Made by a program: the position numbers and the translations under genes. A stretch of DNA of 64,000 bases from the NCBI GenBank assembly GCA_002633005.1, contig NMRA01000333.1:1-64000 (forward strand). The letters run 5' to 3'. Source of the stretch: Phoronis australis (Eukaryota; Phoronida; Phoronidae). Positions 12,530 to 24,075 of the stretch are shown here, piece after piece (within the stretch, counting starts at the first letter, position 1; each line of letters opens with the position of its first letter). Below the pieces are notes generated by a model that was given only the letters and a program-made list of their open reading frames with translations, was not told the origin of the DNA and made no database searches.

Positions 12530-12734
12530 TACTTGTGGTTTGGAAACAAGACTCCTCAAAGTGTGGTGAACATATTGTAGCATTTCCTCGGTTAAACGAT
12601 GTATCAGACCTGTTGATCGTTTTGATCAAATCTTTTTCCCATTGTTGGTTATGTCTAGTTATTTTGAAGAATGTCAATCCTCCATTAGACTTCTTGTTGG
12701 TTGTGCATCCTACGACAGCGCAGTTTGTTGGCAT
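12530..12734 (-). CDS. THAP-domain exon of the transposase-like gene
   Basis: Reads MPTNCAVVGCTTNKK from the ATG. It carries the full C2CH zinc signature: C5-x4-C10, W32, C55-x2-H58 and F59. THAP domains are sequence-specific DNA-binding modules at the N-terminus of P-element-type transposases and their domesticated relatives. The frame closes at 12522. A GTAAGC lies just before it, but an intron there would be only a few bases, so a frame break is more likely than splicing. Confidence 0.88.
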
Positions 12735-12797
12735 ATGGTATACATGTACTCCCTGAAGACAAAGAGAGAAATGGACATAAAGTCAAATGAGCATCAT

Positions 12798-13030
12798 CAG
12801 TGGCAGATATACATTTTCAGTAAGGGGCCGGGGGGGGTTAGGATTCGAGCGAATCTGAGGCGCGTATCGCCGAGCGGAGGGAAGGTCGGAAGGGTTTTTG
12901 CCCCCTGCCGTGTAAGATTTGTTGCGGTTTTCAGTAGCTTATTTCGTTTTTCTGGAGACAATTTTTTTCAACTTTTATATTTGATCCTCTCCCGAGGGGG
13001 GGTATGAACCCCCATGTAGATCCGCCTCTG
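12798..13030. mobile_element. hAT-like MITE
   Basis: Left end CAGTGGCAGATATAC and right end, reverse complement, CAGAGGCGGATCTAC resemble the classic hAT end CAGTGGCGGATC. The interior is G-rich near both ends (GGGGCCGGGGGGGG and GAGGGGGGG). The flanking 8-mers do not match. Confidence 0.5.
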
Positions 13031-13141
13031 GCGTGTCTACTTTCATAACCATAAATAGGTTTAAGAAAAGCTGTGTTAGAATATACTNCCCGCAATACAG
13101 GCCGCCTGTGCGCATGGCACATGCAATAGCACTTTGTCCAA

Positions 13142-13260
13142 CAACTCTCAGAAGTTTTGTTCAAGACCCACAGACTGCCAATAAATAGTAGCTAAAACGG
13201 TAAGTCATTCTACATCACAGACATCTGATCGCCAAAAACAAACACAATAACAACTGTTGG
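13142..13260 (+). repeat. Outlying copy of the ~104-bp satellite
   Basis: Shares AGAAGTTTTGTTCAAGACCC, ACATCACAGACATCTGATC and AACACAATAACAACTGT with the array at 14185-14606. About 0.9 kb of unrelated sequence with a hAT-like end separates them. Confidence 0.8.
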
Positions 13261-13279
13261 AACCCCTCCCCTTATGGTA

Positions 13280-13297
13280 TCCTAGACCCGCCACTGT
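13280..13297. mobile_element. Isolated hAT-like end
   Basis: The reverse complement reads CAGTGGCGGGTCTAGG, followed by ATACCATAAGGGGAGGGG. No partner end is identified; it may pair with the end at 12798 in a nested arrangement. Confidence 0.4.
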
Positions 13298-14184
13298 TTT
13301 ATCATGAAAATCGTTTCGCTAAGAACAAATGTAGTGTATTCAGGGGTATATATTGACATGTCGCGCACTCTGGTGGTACCCACGTTCACCCCAGATATGA
13401 GCCGGCTCGGTTGGGTATATTTTCAATCGGTTTCTAGAAGGAAATTCTGTATTTTGGGTGTGGGTCTGATGCTTAATTCAGTCGCACAGGTTTGATATTT
13501 TGTTACTATGCCCCTTTTTCATAGTTTTTAATCACAAAAATAGCTCGTTAGCAAGCAGTGCAACTACACATTTTTAATGTCACCTTTGACATAAGTACAG
13601 TAAGAGGGCTTTGTTATTTTATTACAGCAGAAATATTTGGACTGGGCCTACATACTAAGAAATGAGTTTTTAAAGCAGTATGTGTTTCGATAAAGAACAT
13701 ATTGTTCACTAAAATGTACTGATTTGGACGACTGGCGAGTAAATTAGGGTATACAGATGTTGTGCTTCAGTACAGGCGTACAAGTGAAAACATAAGTTTG
13801 TCATTGAATACCATATTTACCTCTGAACATTTAACAAACAGTTTCATCAGTGGATAACAGCATGTGCATGTTCAATGATTTTTTAACTGATTATGTGGTC
13901 AAAATTAACAAGACTGAGAAGGAAACAACTCATGGTTGCAAGCTTATACCTAAAAAACCTAGTGTCAGCATAACATGGGTGAACCAAAAAATCCAATGAC
14001 TGGACCAAATAACTGAATGACTCACTCACTGGCCAAACCGAAAAACTCAGCTCTTTCACTGCAGTCACTGAAGTCAGTGACCCAGGACCCCTCTAGGTTT
14101 TTAGATTCACCCACACTGTTTCAGCCGCGGTATAACCATGCATTATTTCAGCCCCTTCAGGATCATAAAATATGTTATTTTTAA

Positions 14185-14606
14185 CAAAACGGCAAGTTGC
14201 TCAACATCACAGACATCTGACGACCAACAAACACAATAACAACAGTCAGAAGTTTTGTTCAAGACCCATAAACTGCCAATTTAAAGTAACTAAAACGGCA
14301 AGTTGGTCTACATCACATACATCTGACCACCAACAAATACAATAACAACTGTCAGACGTTGTTCAAGATCATCTGCCAAATAAGAAGTAACTATAACGGC
14401 AAGTCGTTCCACATCACAGACATCTGATCACCAACAAACACAATAACAACTGTCAGAAGTTTTGTTCAAGGCCCAGAGACTGCCAATAAAAAGTCACTGA
14501 AACGGCAAGTCGGTCTACATCACAGACATCTGATCATCAATAAACACAATAACAACTCTCAGACGTTTTGCTCAAGTCCCATAAGCTGACAATAAAAAGT
14601 AACGGT
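14185..14606 (+). repeat. ~104-bp tandem array, four copies
   Basis: Copies begin ACGGCAAGT(T/C)G near 14189, 14293, 14396 and 14499. Each holds ACATCACA-ACATCTGA and CACAATAACAAC. Copies are diverged by point changes. Confidence 0.88.
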
Positions 14607-14609
14607 GAT

Positions 14610-17600
14610 GTCTATTACCAGATCTTCTAACGCGGGACGGCTGTCGGCTGCAACATTCGTAGAACCGGAAGTTTTCTATCCTGCGTGTGCAGCGCCCTCT
14701 CATCTTTAGTGCTTATGTCCCGTGGTCCGCGACATGCGCAACGCGCTCTAACGTGAGTTGGCGGTCCCTATCTATAGTCTATGGTGCGACAGATCACGCA
14801 GGACACTTCATTGCCAAATTGTCTTGCGAAGTGTTCTTGGCAGATACTTCCACTACATGATGCTCGGGTTGTCTTGTCTATGTTGTCTATGATGAGCAAA
14901 CTGCACCCAATTACATCCAGTAATTTTCAAATTTTGCCTGGGGAATGTCCCTCCCCCGATGGGAGGATCTCACTTCATCCCATGCTCGCATGTAGTGCCG
15001 GGTTCCGCATCCGCATCGAGCATTCACCACCACGCTCCTTTCGAAACCCAGCTAATAGGGGATCACATTTCTCATATTCGCGTGCGACAACGGGCTTTGA
15101 ACCCCGTTTTGGCCATTCACCACCACGCTCCGTGCAAAACTCAGGGGAAACACTGCCGTACGCATTGATGGCCTTTAAACTACATTGCAATAAAACGCGT
15201 AGGACTTGGCAGTGCGTGCGGCTGCCACTGCGGAGCTAATAGGTTCGAGGCCGCGCTACTATTAGTTTCTGAAGAATAAGTTTTCTCGTTATTTTTAGAA
15301 CACCATATCTCAGGAATGCCAAATAGGATTCGTGTTGAAATTTTAGATACTCTTTCTTATGCACCCTGCACAAAAATGTGTTAGGAATTGACTTTAAGGT
15401 GTTCTATTTTTTGTGAGGGGTCACATCAAGGAGAAGATTTTTTAAAGCAATTGTAAAAGGAAAAATCTACGCAAGGACTACTTTTTCATAGAAATACTTG
15501 TTTTTCAAATGGTTGCAATTATGCCATTTACCCAAGATTGTCAACAATTTAATTTTAATCATACCGATGAATCAGAAAACAGATTCGGAATATGTTTTAA
15601 TTATTTTCACACGGCTTTTGGCATCCTGAAAATATTTACTCGACACACCAACCTCGACTGATAACAATCACCCAAAAGAAACTAGTATAGTTAAGATGTG
15701 TTTACAGTGGTGTTAAACTGATGTATATCGTGAGCAGTTGAGGAGAAAGCTGCCATAAAATTACGCTCTTAATTACTAGCGTGAATTAAATTCTGGAGTG
15801 TCGCCGTACAATTGCGCTCGTAAATAATGTAAGATTCTGTCCACATGCGTGAACACTCGCAGTAGATATTAGCTAGAACACTTTTCCGTTGTGTAGGTTT
15901 GAGTAGGAGGGTGATGCTGAAGGTAAGCTACCTGGTAGGTATATTCCAAAAATTACTGCACGCGGCTCGTCAGCAAAACATGACTGTAACTAGTTTTTAT
16001 GGAATTTCCATTGACGAAATCTGATCCCAGCTGTAGAGTGTTTGCACAAAATGTAAAGACTTAGTTGTTCACACCATGGTCATAAATGTTTGAATTCTAT
16101 TAGCAACAATTCTGGCGTGATATTACTTCTTCAATTTGTGTACTTTTAATCAACAAATGAAAGCAAAAATTAATAAAATCAATTTTTGTGACGACATAAG
16201 TGAATCAGGGCACGGTCTCTATACTCATACTCGAGATTTCATACTCAAAATCGTGCTCACTGGAGTAGCACTCAAAAAAGCCTATTTAATGTCGCATTTC
16301 GAGTGTACTCCAAACGTACTCAAATCTGAGAATCGTATTCGAGTTGCTATAGAACTCTTTATGATGTGAAATGCAAAACCACGCAAAGTCGCGCTGATTC
16401 AGCGCCCCTATTCGCATAGACTACCCTAGCCAACTACATTATCGTCTGCTGTCGCTACCATTACACGAGTATAACGAAGAATGCTTAGTGTTCCGTAACT
16501 GTTATTCATTTTTTCAGTTTCAATACAAGATTCTTATACCATTTCTTGATACATTTGCCAATTATTAAGCTTTGCTTTTTGAGTTCCTAATCTCCCGACA
16601 ACGTCTTAAGAAATTTGTAACAGCATATCACATCAAAGAAAGTCACGGCCGGAGCGAAGCAGCCACATTTTCAGTGTCTGATTTAGCCAGGGAGCAAAAT
16701 GAGTTCATTTTCCCCTATACTTGACACATTTACTCCTAAAATTAGCATGGTCACACCAACTATTGAATGGCATATTGAAATTTTCTTTCTCAGTAATACG
16801 GCGGTGGATCGGTGGCCCGGGCACGGGGGTCAGGTACCATATCACATGCCTGCAACCAACATTTTTAAAGGAGAGTTCAAATTGCACATTTTCTTTGACG
16901 GAAGGTCGAATTTCAAAAGTTTGTACCTTAATTGCCAGTGGTGGCGTTTTTCTCGAGTAAGCCAGTTGTTCACGCCAGCCCGAAACGCCAGTCGACATTT
17001 GTGGGTCTCAGTTATTTGCTTCCTGGTCAACGCCTGTTCTCTCTTGCTAATTTAGTCTTGACATAGAACCCATTGCTGTGTAGACCTACGCTGATGGCAA
17101 AATTTTGATACTGTATCTTTGCATTTTACCGGGATGTATCAAGTTAGTTGACATTTGGCGCGTGAGTTTAAAAAAGTATGTGTGCAGGCATTCAGAGTTC
17201 ACCATAGAACGGGATGAGACGTCTACTCAGAAATCGGCAAACGTCTGGAATACCAATTAGGGTCCATGGGCCGTAGGCCACAGGGGGCCTAGAAAACCAC
17301 TTCTGTGACCACTTTAGGGGGGCAATTTAATTCAGGTGTTTTTTATGTCACAAATCATTGCACTTTATGAATCAAAAAACTTCCCGCGTTTAAACTTTCA
17401 CATTTTTGTGAAATCTGATGTTAAAATTGTGCCAATTCAGCAAATTTTACGTGGAATTAAAAAGTTAGAAAAGAAGAAATTTAAGTGTCCATGAAGGATG
17501 ATACAGCAGACAATATTCCTACAGGCTAGATTAAGTTATAATAAACATATTGTTTGTTATATTTTTCCATGAAAATGTAGAATTATGGAAGAAATATGAA

Positions 17601-18320
17601 TTTATGTGTGCCACCTGTTGGCGAAATATGGAACTATCATTCATAGTGCTTTATGCTGTTTTAATGTTGGTAAAACTATAATTATCAAACTGACTATGTC
17701 TAACCCTTTTTTGTCACACATATACTAATCTGTCATACAAAAACAATCATTGCTACAAGTCCAAAGCATACAATTTGTCAAAAATTTGAGAAAAAAAGTA
17801 TAGAATAACAACAAATGCAATCGGATGAAGTACAAAATGCCGAGAAATTATCAAGATGAAAAGCCATTACTAGAGACGTAAATATGAAAATAGAAAATTT
17901 TTTTCACAAATCACCAGGCTCACTAGGCCAGTTACTAGCCTGGTTTCTATCTCTTGAGAAGTTGTCTTTCCAAGTTCCTCCGGCTGGGATGCAAGTCCGT
18001 CACACCATTACTCGTCGTCTCACTCAATTTCATCACTCACTTTAACATTCTCACACTTTTGACAGTTGCACATTTCAATGCATTTTAGTCCAGAATTTAC
18101 ACAAGAACAAATGCTTATTTAACAACATTTCACTCTTATTCCGTTTTGGACTAAGGTATTGTAGAATAGTGTAAATTATCTGTTATTTCGATTTCAGATG
18201 TCCAATACGGACACATACATTACAACCTCTTTTGAACAAAGTTTCCTCGAGCAGTGACTGTAACAGAGTCAAATATTTCCCCATGCGAGATTATTCGTTG
18301 TTCCACAACTTCAAAGCAAA
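14610..18320. other. Intergenic; no gene recognised
   Basis: Apart from the small repeat near 15 kb, only overlapping short ORFs are present (for example 16.70-17.05 kb on both strands), without domain or splice support. 16200-16330 is enriched in ACTC/CTCGAG words like the palindrome family at 48.5 kb, too weak to call. Confidence 0.5.
14985..15145 (+). repeat. Two-copy ~92-bp repeat
   Basis: CATTCACCACCACGCTCC occurs at about 15024 and 15115, each preceded by a diverged copy of the same flank. Confidence 0.55.
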
Positions 18321-18324
18321 ACTC

Positions 18325-18512
18325 TCAAAATACATCTTTGAAAATTTCACTGCTTTTACTATCGTCAGATGTCTGCTTTGTTAGTGGTCTTGTGACGTTT
18401 TTGTAGGAAGAACCATGGTATTTGGCTTTGAGTGCTACCAGACCTCTTCCTTGTAATCTGATCAAAAGGTCCACGTCATTTCCTGCCTTAGCAGCATCCA
18501 AAAACAACCCAC
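18325..18512 (-). pseudogene. Exon of a mobile-element-type ORF (YHxxCYxxYT family)
   Basis: After a TTGTAG acceptor the minus strand reads GLFLDAAKAGNDVDLLIRLQ, then ALKAKYHGSSYKNVTRPLTK, and ends KDVF stop. This resembles a domain found in many uncharacterised invertebrate transposon-borne ORFs, with a conserved K/EYHxxCYxxYT. Here the cysteine is serine, so a zinc ligand would be missing. The open frame upstream (to 18867) looks intronic. Confidence 0.45.
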
Positions 18513-19004
18513 CTACAATCAAGCAAATTAAAAATAAAACCGTTGTCAGAGTTAAAAAATATGGAAAGCATTGTAGGTCTGACCTACAAAACGATAGATG
18601 TTGACAATTATGTATCAGTAAAAACCGAATGGAAAGACAAAGAATGACCAGAAGACAGATAGAAAACACTAGCCGGCTGTCCTCAAAAGCTAAAAAGATA
18701 CCAATTGGAATGTATGCAAAATGTTCTTGAAAACAAATTTTTGTTTGAAAATTAACATACAATTTCATGGATTTGTCAGAAAACGGGTCAAGCTTTTGAA
18801 CTAATGCCCATAGATATTTATTTTTGTGAAATTCAATAATTTGTCTTGAGAAACTACACATCAACAAAAGAAAACATAAAAACTTTCAACCAAATGTGGA
18901 AGTTGCCAAATGGAAATTATTAATTAATATGATGTAGAAAAATATATATTTAGTAACCTGATTTTTTCTCTTTTTGCTCTTTTTGCTGTAGTCCCCATAG
19001 GCGT

Positions 19005-19269
<265 letters not shown>

Positions 19270-19759
19270 NCCTGCAATAAAAGAAAAAAAACAGAGTGTT
19301 GCCTTGGCTACTGTTAAAGTTTGTATATGCAATAAAGTCTATTATTGTTATACTGTTACCAATAAAACTTTTTTTAAAAGTGATGTTTTATATATATCAA
19401 CTGCTGCATACAGGCATTCAAACGAAAATGGCAGATGCACGCGTTGCCTGTGACTCGAGTTGCTGGCTCTTTCAGCGACAATTCAAGATCAAACAAGTGC
19501 AGTTCTTAAAACCCTAAAGCGATTTGGTTGAGAATTCAGCATTTACAACTAAACAACGGCGAAATGTCCGTGCAAATTCAGTGTGAAAATCTTGCCCCTC
19601 CTGTCTCGAGACATGGTTCAGAGATGAGATATTTCTTTACCATTTACCCTGAAATTGTATCCACTTTGGAATTTTAAGTCAAACAAAGCATCTTACCCAA
19701 GAATTGAATCGATGTTCATGTCTCCAGCTATCTCTTAGAAAAATCACGTGAGTACGCGA

Positions 19760-20300
19760 TATTCATTCCAGGAGTACCAGAGCTAGTTCAGTTGATTTGT
19801 ACATCACTCGTATCAAGACAAATTTCGGTAGTATAACTTTCTTCTACTCCGCTAATAAACTATTTAATTGCCTACCTCCAACCCTAAATAACGCAAAAAT
19901 CTAACCACGCTACACTCCCTTTAAGAAAGGAAACACTTAAAATTGCTTAAACGTCTTGTCTATTTAGATTTTTTTTACGATTTACATCTTCGTTATACTT
20001 TCGTATTTCAAGCATTATTTTTTTTCTATTTACTATACTTGTGTTACTATTTAAATTATTTTTAATATACTTTCCACAAAATCTATGTGTGTTTGCCTTT
20101 CATTTCATTTCATTTCTTCTCCGTCTTCTTTGTTATTTCTTTTGTTTATGTTTTACGGTATTTTTCATATATTGGCATTCTATGTATTTATCTTTGTTCT
20201 TTTATTTTTGTTTCATGGTTATTTTATTTTATATTATATACTTTGCATATCGTTTTGAGTGAGACCTTCGGGAGAACAATAAAGTGTACTGAACAGGTTA
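19760..20300 (+). mobile_element. Non-LTR retrotransposon 3' end, different family
   Basis: One frame near 19786-19905 reads SSVDLYITRIKTNFGSITFF then SANKLFNCLPP, typical of the C-terminal end of LINE ORF2 (...LWNSLPP...). It is followed by T-rich sequence and ends in GACCTTCGGGAGAACAATAAAG. Confidence 0.6.
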
Positions 20301-23300
20301 TCCAATTTAAATCAAGATTTTTAAAATTAATTAAAGAATTTACAACACTGATGACACTATCCAGCCACCATGACTAAATGAAAATGCATGACGGACGTTT
20401 TGTCCAAGGTGATAGGGAGGCCTTCATAAAAATTGTACGCAAAATAGCAACAATGACGTGGCTGAAATTGTTTCACAATTAATTTGACGTCTCGCAACAG
20501 TCAAATTTACAACGCGGATATTAAGGTTTTATAGTTTTATGCAACTCATCCCAATCACTTTCAGAAATTTGAAATCTTGCAATTTTGCTAATACAAAATA
20601 AAATTATCTGGAACAGAGAATCAGACAATGAAAAGACATCGCCCAGGTAGGTGGCTTGGAATAAACTGAAAGCTAGTTCGTCCTTGAGACCGAGATCATA
20701 AACTTGCAGGTCCACTAATCATTCAACATTCCAGCGTTGCCGACCAATCACCGTTTACCCATTAAACAGTGATTGTAATTTTGCGATCTAAGCTAGCGAG
20801 ATCCCGAGGGTACTCTCGCAAAGCACTCGCCTCTCACTTGCGAGCATTTACGGTCTTGCATGATAACACTTTTCCCCAAGAAACTTGTCCTACAGAATGT
20901 ACATCTGAACATCCTTTTCCTGTCACGCAAGTATCCTGAAGCGACGTTCTATCCGCTGTCTTGAACAAACTGAGAAAATTAAAACACGCTTATCATGCAT
21001 GGAATGTGAATTGTTCAGAACTAACTCCATGTTAATTAATACTGGCGGATCAAGGATGTCGTAAGGTAGACCTAGCAGCAATCTTTGAAAGAAACATTCC
21101 TTTAAGCCATGAACGACTGACATCCATTTCTTTTTTGGGTCTTACCGGCCCCCTTTAAATCCTTCATAGAATTTTCTCTAATTGATGGGGCAAATTAGGT
21201 TTTAGACAAGCAAACTCAGCTTTGGTTGTGGGAAGAATATTACATACCTCTTCTTAGTGATTTAAGGAGGTTAAATCCAGTTTTTCCCAGTCGACATATT
21301 TATTCACCTTGCTGGAAGTTAGACCACAAGCACAGCTAACGTTACGTAGCGTCTACTACAAGTACTGATCAGCAGTCCTACGTTTTCTTAAAAACAAAGC
21401 ACTATGACAAGTTTTGATACAATAAAAATTCATGAGAGCAGGTGATTTCCACTAAAAATCTCTTAACGTCCATTTTTCCTCTGAGATTTTGCGCCCACAA
21501 AAGGCCGCCAAGGTGCTCTTTCGAAAAAATCGGTAGGACTTTCGAAAATTTGAATTGCTTACCACAGCGCCACCATTTGACAATGGACTTTAAATCTATT
21601 GTAGGCCTAAGAGGTAGCCTGATAAGACTGCTATTGAGATTTTTAAAAATCAACTGACAAGTGATGGCGTAGGAATCGGTGATTAAATTCCTCTATGTAG
21701 ATTTTATCTTACATTGACTTGAACTATCACCAGGTTTTGCTTTATCAGCAGTTTGGCTACTTTAACAGTGTTCCATCGACGCCTCCACAACAAATCACAG
21801 ACAAACTTGAAATATCTTAACGACATTTTTCACACCTCGTTCCCGTGTCATGAATGCAAACTATCTCGTAAGAATCCCATGGGCCTTTAAGTTGGTGTTT
21901 GCTCTCGTGGAAACCGCCGGAAGTCCTAAAATAAAGCGCCATCCTGAAATTTTAAGAATTCTTATCTACTATCAGGTAACAATAACAAACATCTAACTAA
22001 CAGTTCTTCCAGTGGCTGTCAGTATGACAGTCAGTCAACGAACATTGTCCTTCAAAAACTCAGTGTGAATAACAGTTTCTTTTAGACCCCGTTCTGTTTA
22101 CTTTCTCTGTATTCTATGCACCCCCTCTTTCACAGTTTTGGATCAAAACAATCGATTGTTCATGGAGCCGTTTATGTACTTTCGCCTTTCAATAGCTTCG
22201 GCAGGCGATGTTGTGTTGGCGAGAAGTGAGGTGTTGTGCTGAAACTGTCATTTTTGCGATTTTTGTCACCCTTTTCTGAACCTTGTTTTTTTATTTCGAT
22301 GGAAAGGAAAGGACTAAAAATAAAAGTTATTGTGGTCTTGTGTAGCAGTTTTGATGAGAAAAAACTCACAATGTTACATTTTATTCGTAATAGACTTTTC
22401 GCAAGACTGGAAGAAAGACAAGTCGGTAGTATAGTAACCTGTACACTGCCAAACAAAACCCAATGCGAAATGCACAGTGTCCCCTAATTCTCTGTCTTTG
22501 AGACGTCGTCTTCTCCGAGGGTATCAGTACATTTGTACTAGCTGGCATGTTCAAACACAAAGGTAAGAATCAAATTATTACAACTGCGCTTGACTTGTGC
22601 AGTGGTCTCAAAGGCAAATGCAATGAAAAGAAAATTACGCACTCATTTGAGTTAATCAATTCAATTGCAAAAAGGGCACTTGATTACATTGTAGTGAGGC
22701 TCTAAATGATTCACCATCAACAACGAAGAAACAGCAGATAAAACAATTGCCATTGAGCGACAATGTAACAAAATACCGCAAAAGTAAAAAATGCAAAAGA
22801 AACATTGCATTTACGGCTGAAGTCGCCAGCCACCTTTACCACTCATATAGTAGTTGCTGTGTTTGCTGTCGAAGCAGACGTACTAAAGGTGACGGTGTGG
22901 TGTCGTCACGATAAAATATCTGACGTCACGAATCGTATTAAAAAATTCTAATCGAAAGCCATGACAACAACTCAATGGACATTTTTACGCTTAGAGAACT
23001 GTGTTATATACCTGGTCCTCGCTATTTGGTGGTTGCAAATGGTTCTCTGCTTAGAATTGCTTGGTTGACATAATCCATTGCAGATATCCCGCAGATATCA
23101 TACCACTCTCTACTAGTAAAAAAGTCGAGAATGCAGTTGTTGGTCACTATCAGTTCGCCAAAAATATGCCAATGCCACAAAAATATTTCCTTTTATTACC
23201 ATACGTACACAGATACATGATCGAGCAGTAAGATCGTGATTAGATATATAATACATAATACACAACACATATATACAATATATGGATAACATTAAACAGG

Positions 23301-24028
23301 CAAACATTGAGATTAAGTTTGCCAATAACACAGTAATTATTAACACCAGCTGTAAAACGCAATCTAGATTATGAGTATGAATCCAATACAATATAGTATT
23401 TGTATGTTAAACCTATGCCCCGGACAGTATTACAGCCCGAAGGTAGTCGCACTTGTTCGGTGTAGTCGGTGGTCGTCATCAATTTTCAGAAATGCATTGC
23501 ACTTAAAATACACACATATGCACGTAAATAGATACAAAATTGAACAGTGATAACGCGAGCAAGGAAACTTTCCGTTTTTTCTTTACTAATAAAATTCCCC
23601 AAATTTGTTTATCAGCACATGTTTACTCACGACTTCCTGGCCTTCAACTCATATAGTATACAATAGATTTTAAATTTCTTCAAAAGTACACAACTGCATT
23701 GTACTAACAATAAAAACACGAAAAACACATTTTGATAAGCTGCCCTGAGGGGCATTGTCTTTACAGAGCATTAACTTTTGAAAATTAAACGATGATGGCA
23801 CGTGCGAGTCTTTTGCTAAAAGCTAGGTTCTCAAGTCTAGGCCACTGTGACGGCCATTTTGATGTTATAATTTGCACGTTCCATTTTCGAGCTCGCAATT
23901 TTAGGACAAATGCCTAAGCGTTTTTTTCTCGGGTCGCAGATGGTTTCGATGTTCTCGGTAGAAATAGAATCCTTTTACTATAAGGGGTTATGAGACCGAT
24001 ATTTTATGGTAAAAGGTGGAATTAAATT
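20301..24028. other. Intergenic; no gene recognised
   Basis: Short ORFs only, with no conserved motif. One CRE octamer (22921-22928) is present. Confidence 0.5.
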
Positions 24029-24034
24029 TTTATT
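24029..24034 (-). terminator. Polyadenylation signal of the LRR-Ig gene
   Basis: AATAAA on the minus strand about 45 bases after the stop codon. Confidence 0.5.
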
Positions 24035-24075
24035 TTAGCTAGCTAAACAGGCTGTAACGCCGCTTTGAATTTTGC

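Larger units (their letters stand above)
7461..12734 (-). pseudogene. THAP9/P-element-like transposase gene, about 11 exons, damaged 5' half
   Basis: Minus-strand exons recovered: THAP domain 12734-~12530; coiled coil ~12517-12230; 11891-11737 (WHPTMMRVAILLHSQS); 11603-11508 (VVLLHDEMKIREDL, start of the catalytic RNase-H-like fold); 11071-10865; a decayed piece ~10560-10400 with PHHLKT and NNLFNCGSGLKSR; 10304-10160 (VMRV-like TMMRVPLAAE); 9952-9765 (YLRMFDREFDCLNVRS, RKPDLLPY); 9564-9441 (FLGWLDDWKRRVEG, SKTEK); 8032-7879 (QDPLEERFEQHR, RRSDNP); 7596-7461 with stop. Splice sites and phases agree for the last four exons, which remain open. Lesions sit upstream: a frame break between THAP and coiled coil, a G-run shift plus stop in exon 3, frame breaks in exons 5 and 6. 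Human THAP9 and Drosophila P transposase have the same order. Many introns suggest an old gene-like copy rather than a fresh insertion. Confidence 0.85.

Noticed and set aside
14185-14606. CRISPR-like array
   Set aside because: Units are contiguous diverged ~104-bp repeats without unique spacers, in a eukaryotic context.
16699-17055. Overlapping ORFs on both strands, up to 118 codons
   Set aside because: They are mutually exclusive and neither has a recognisable motif.
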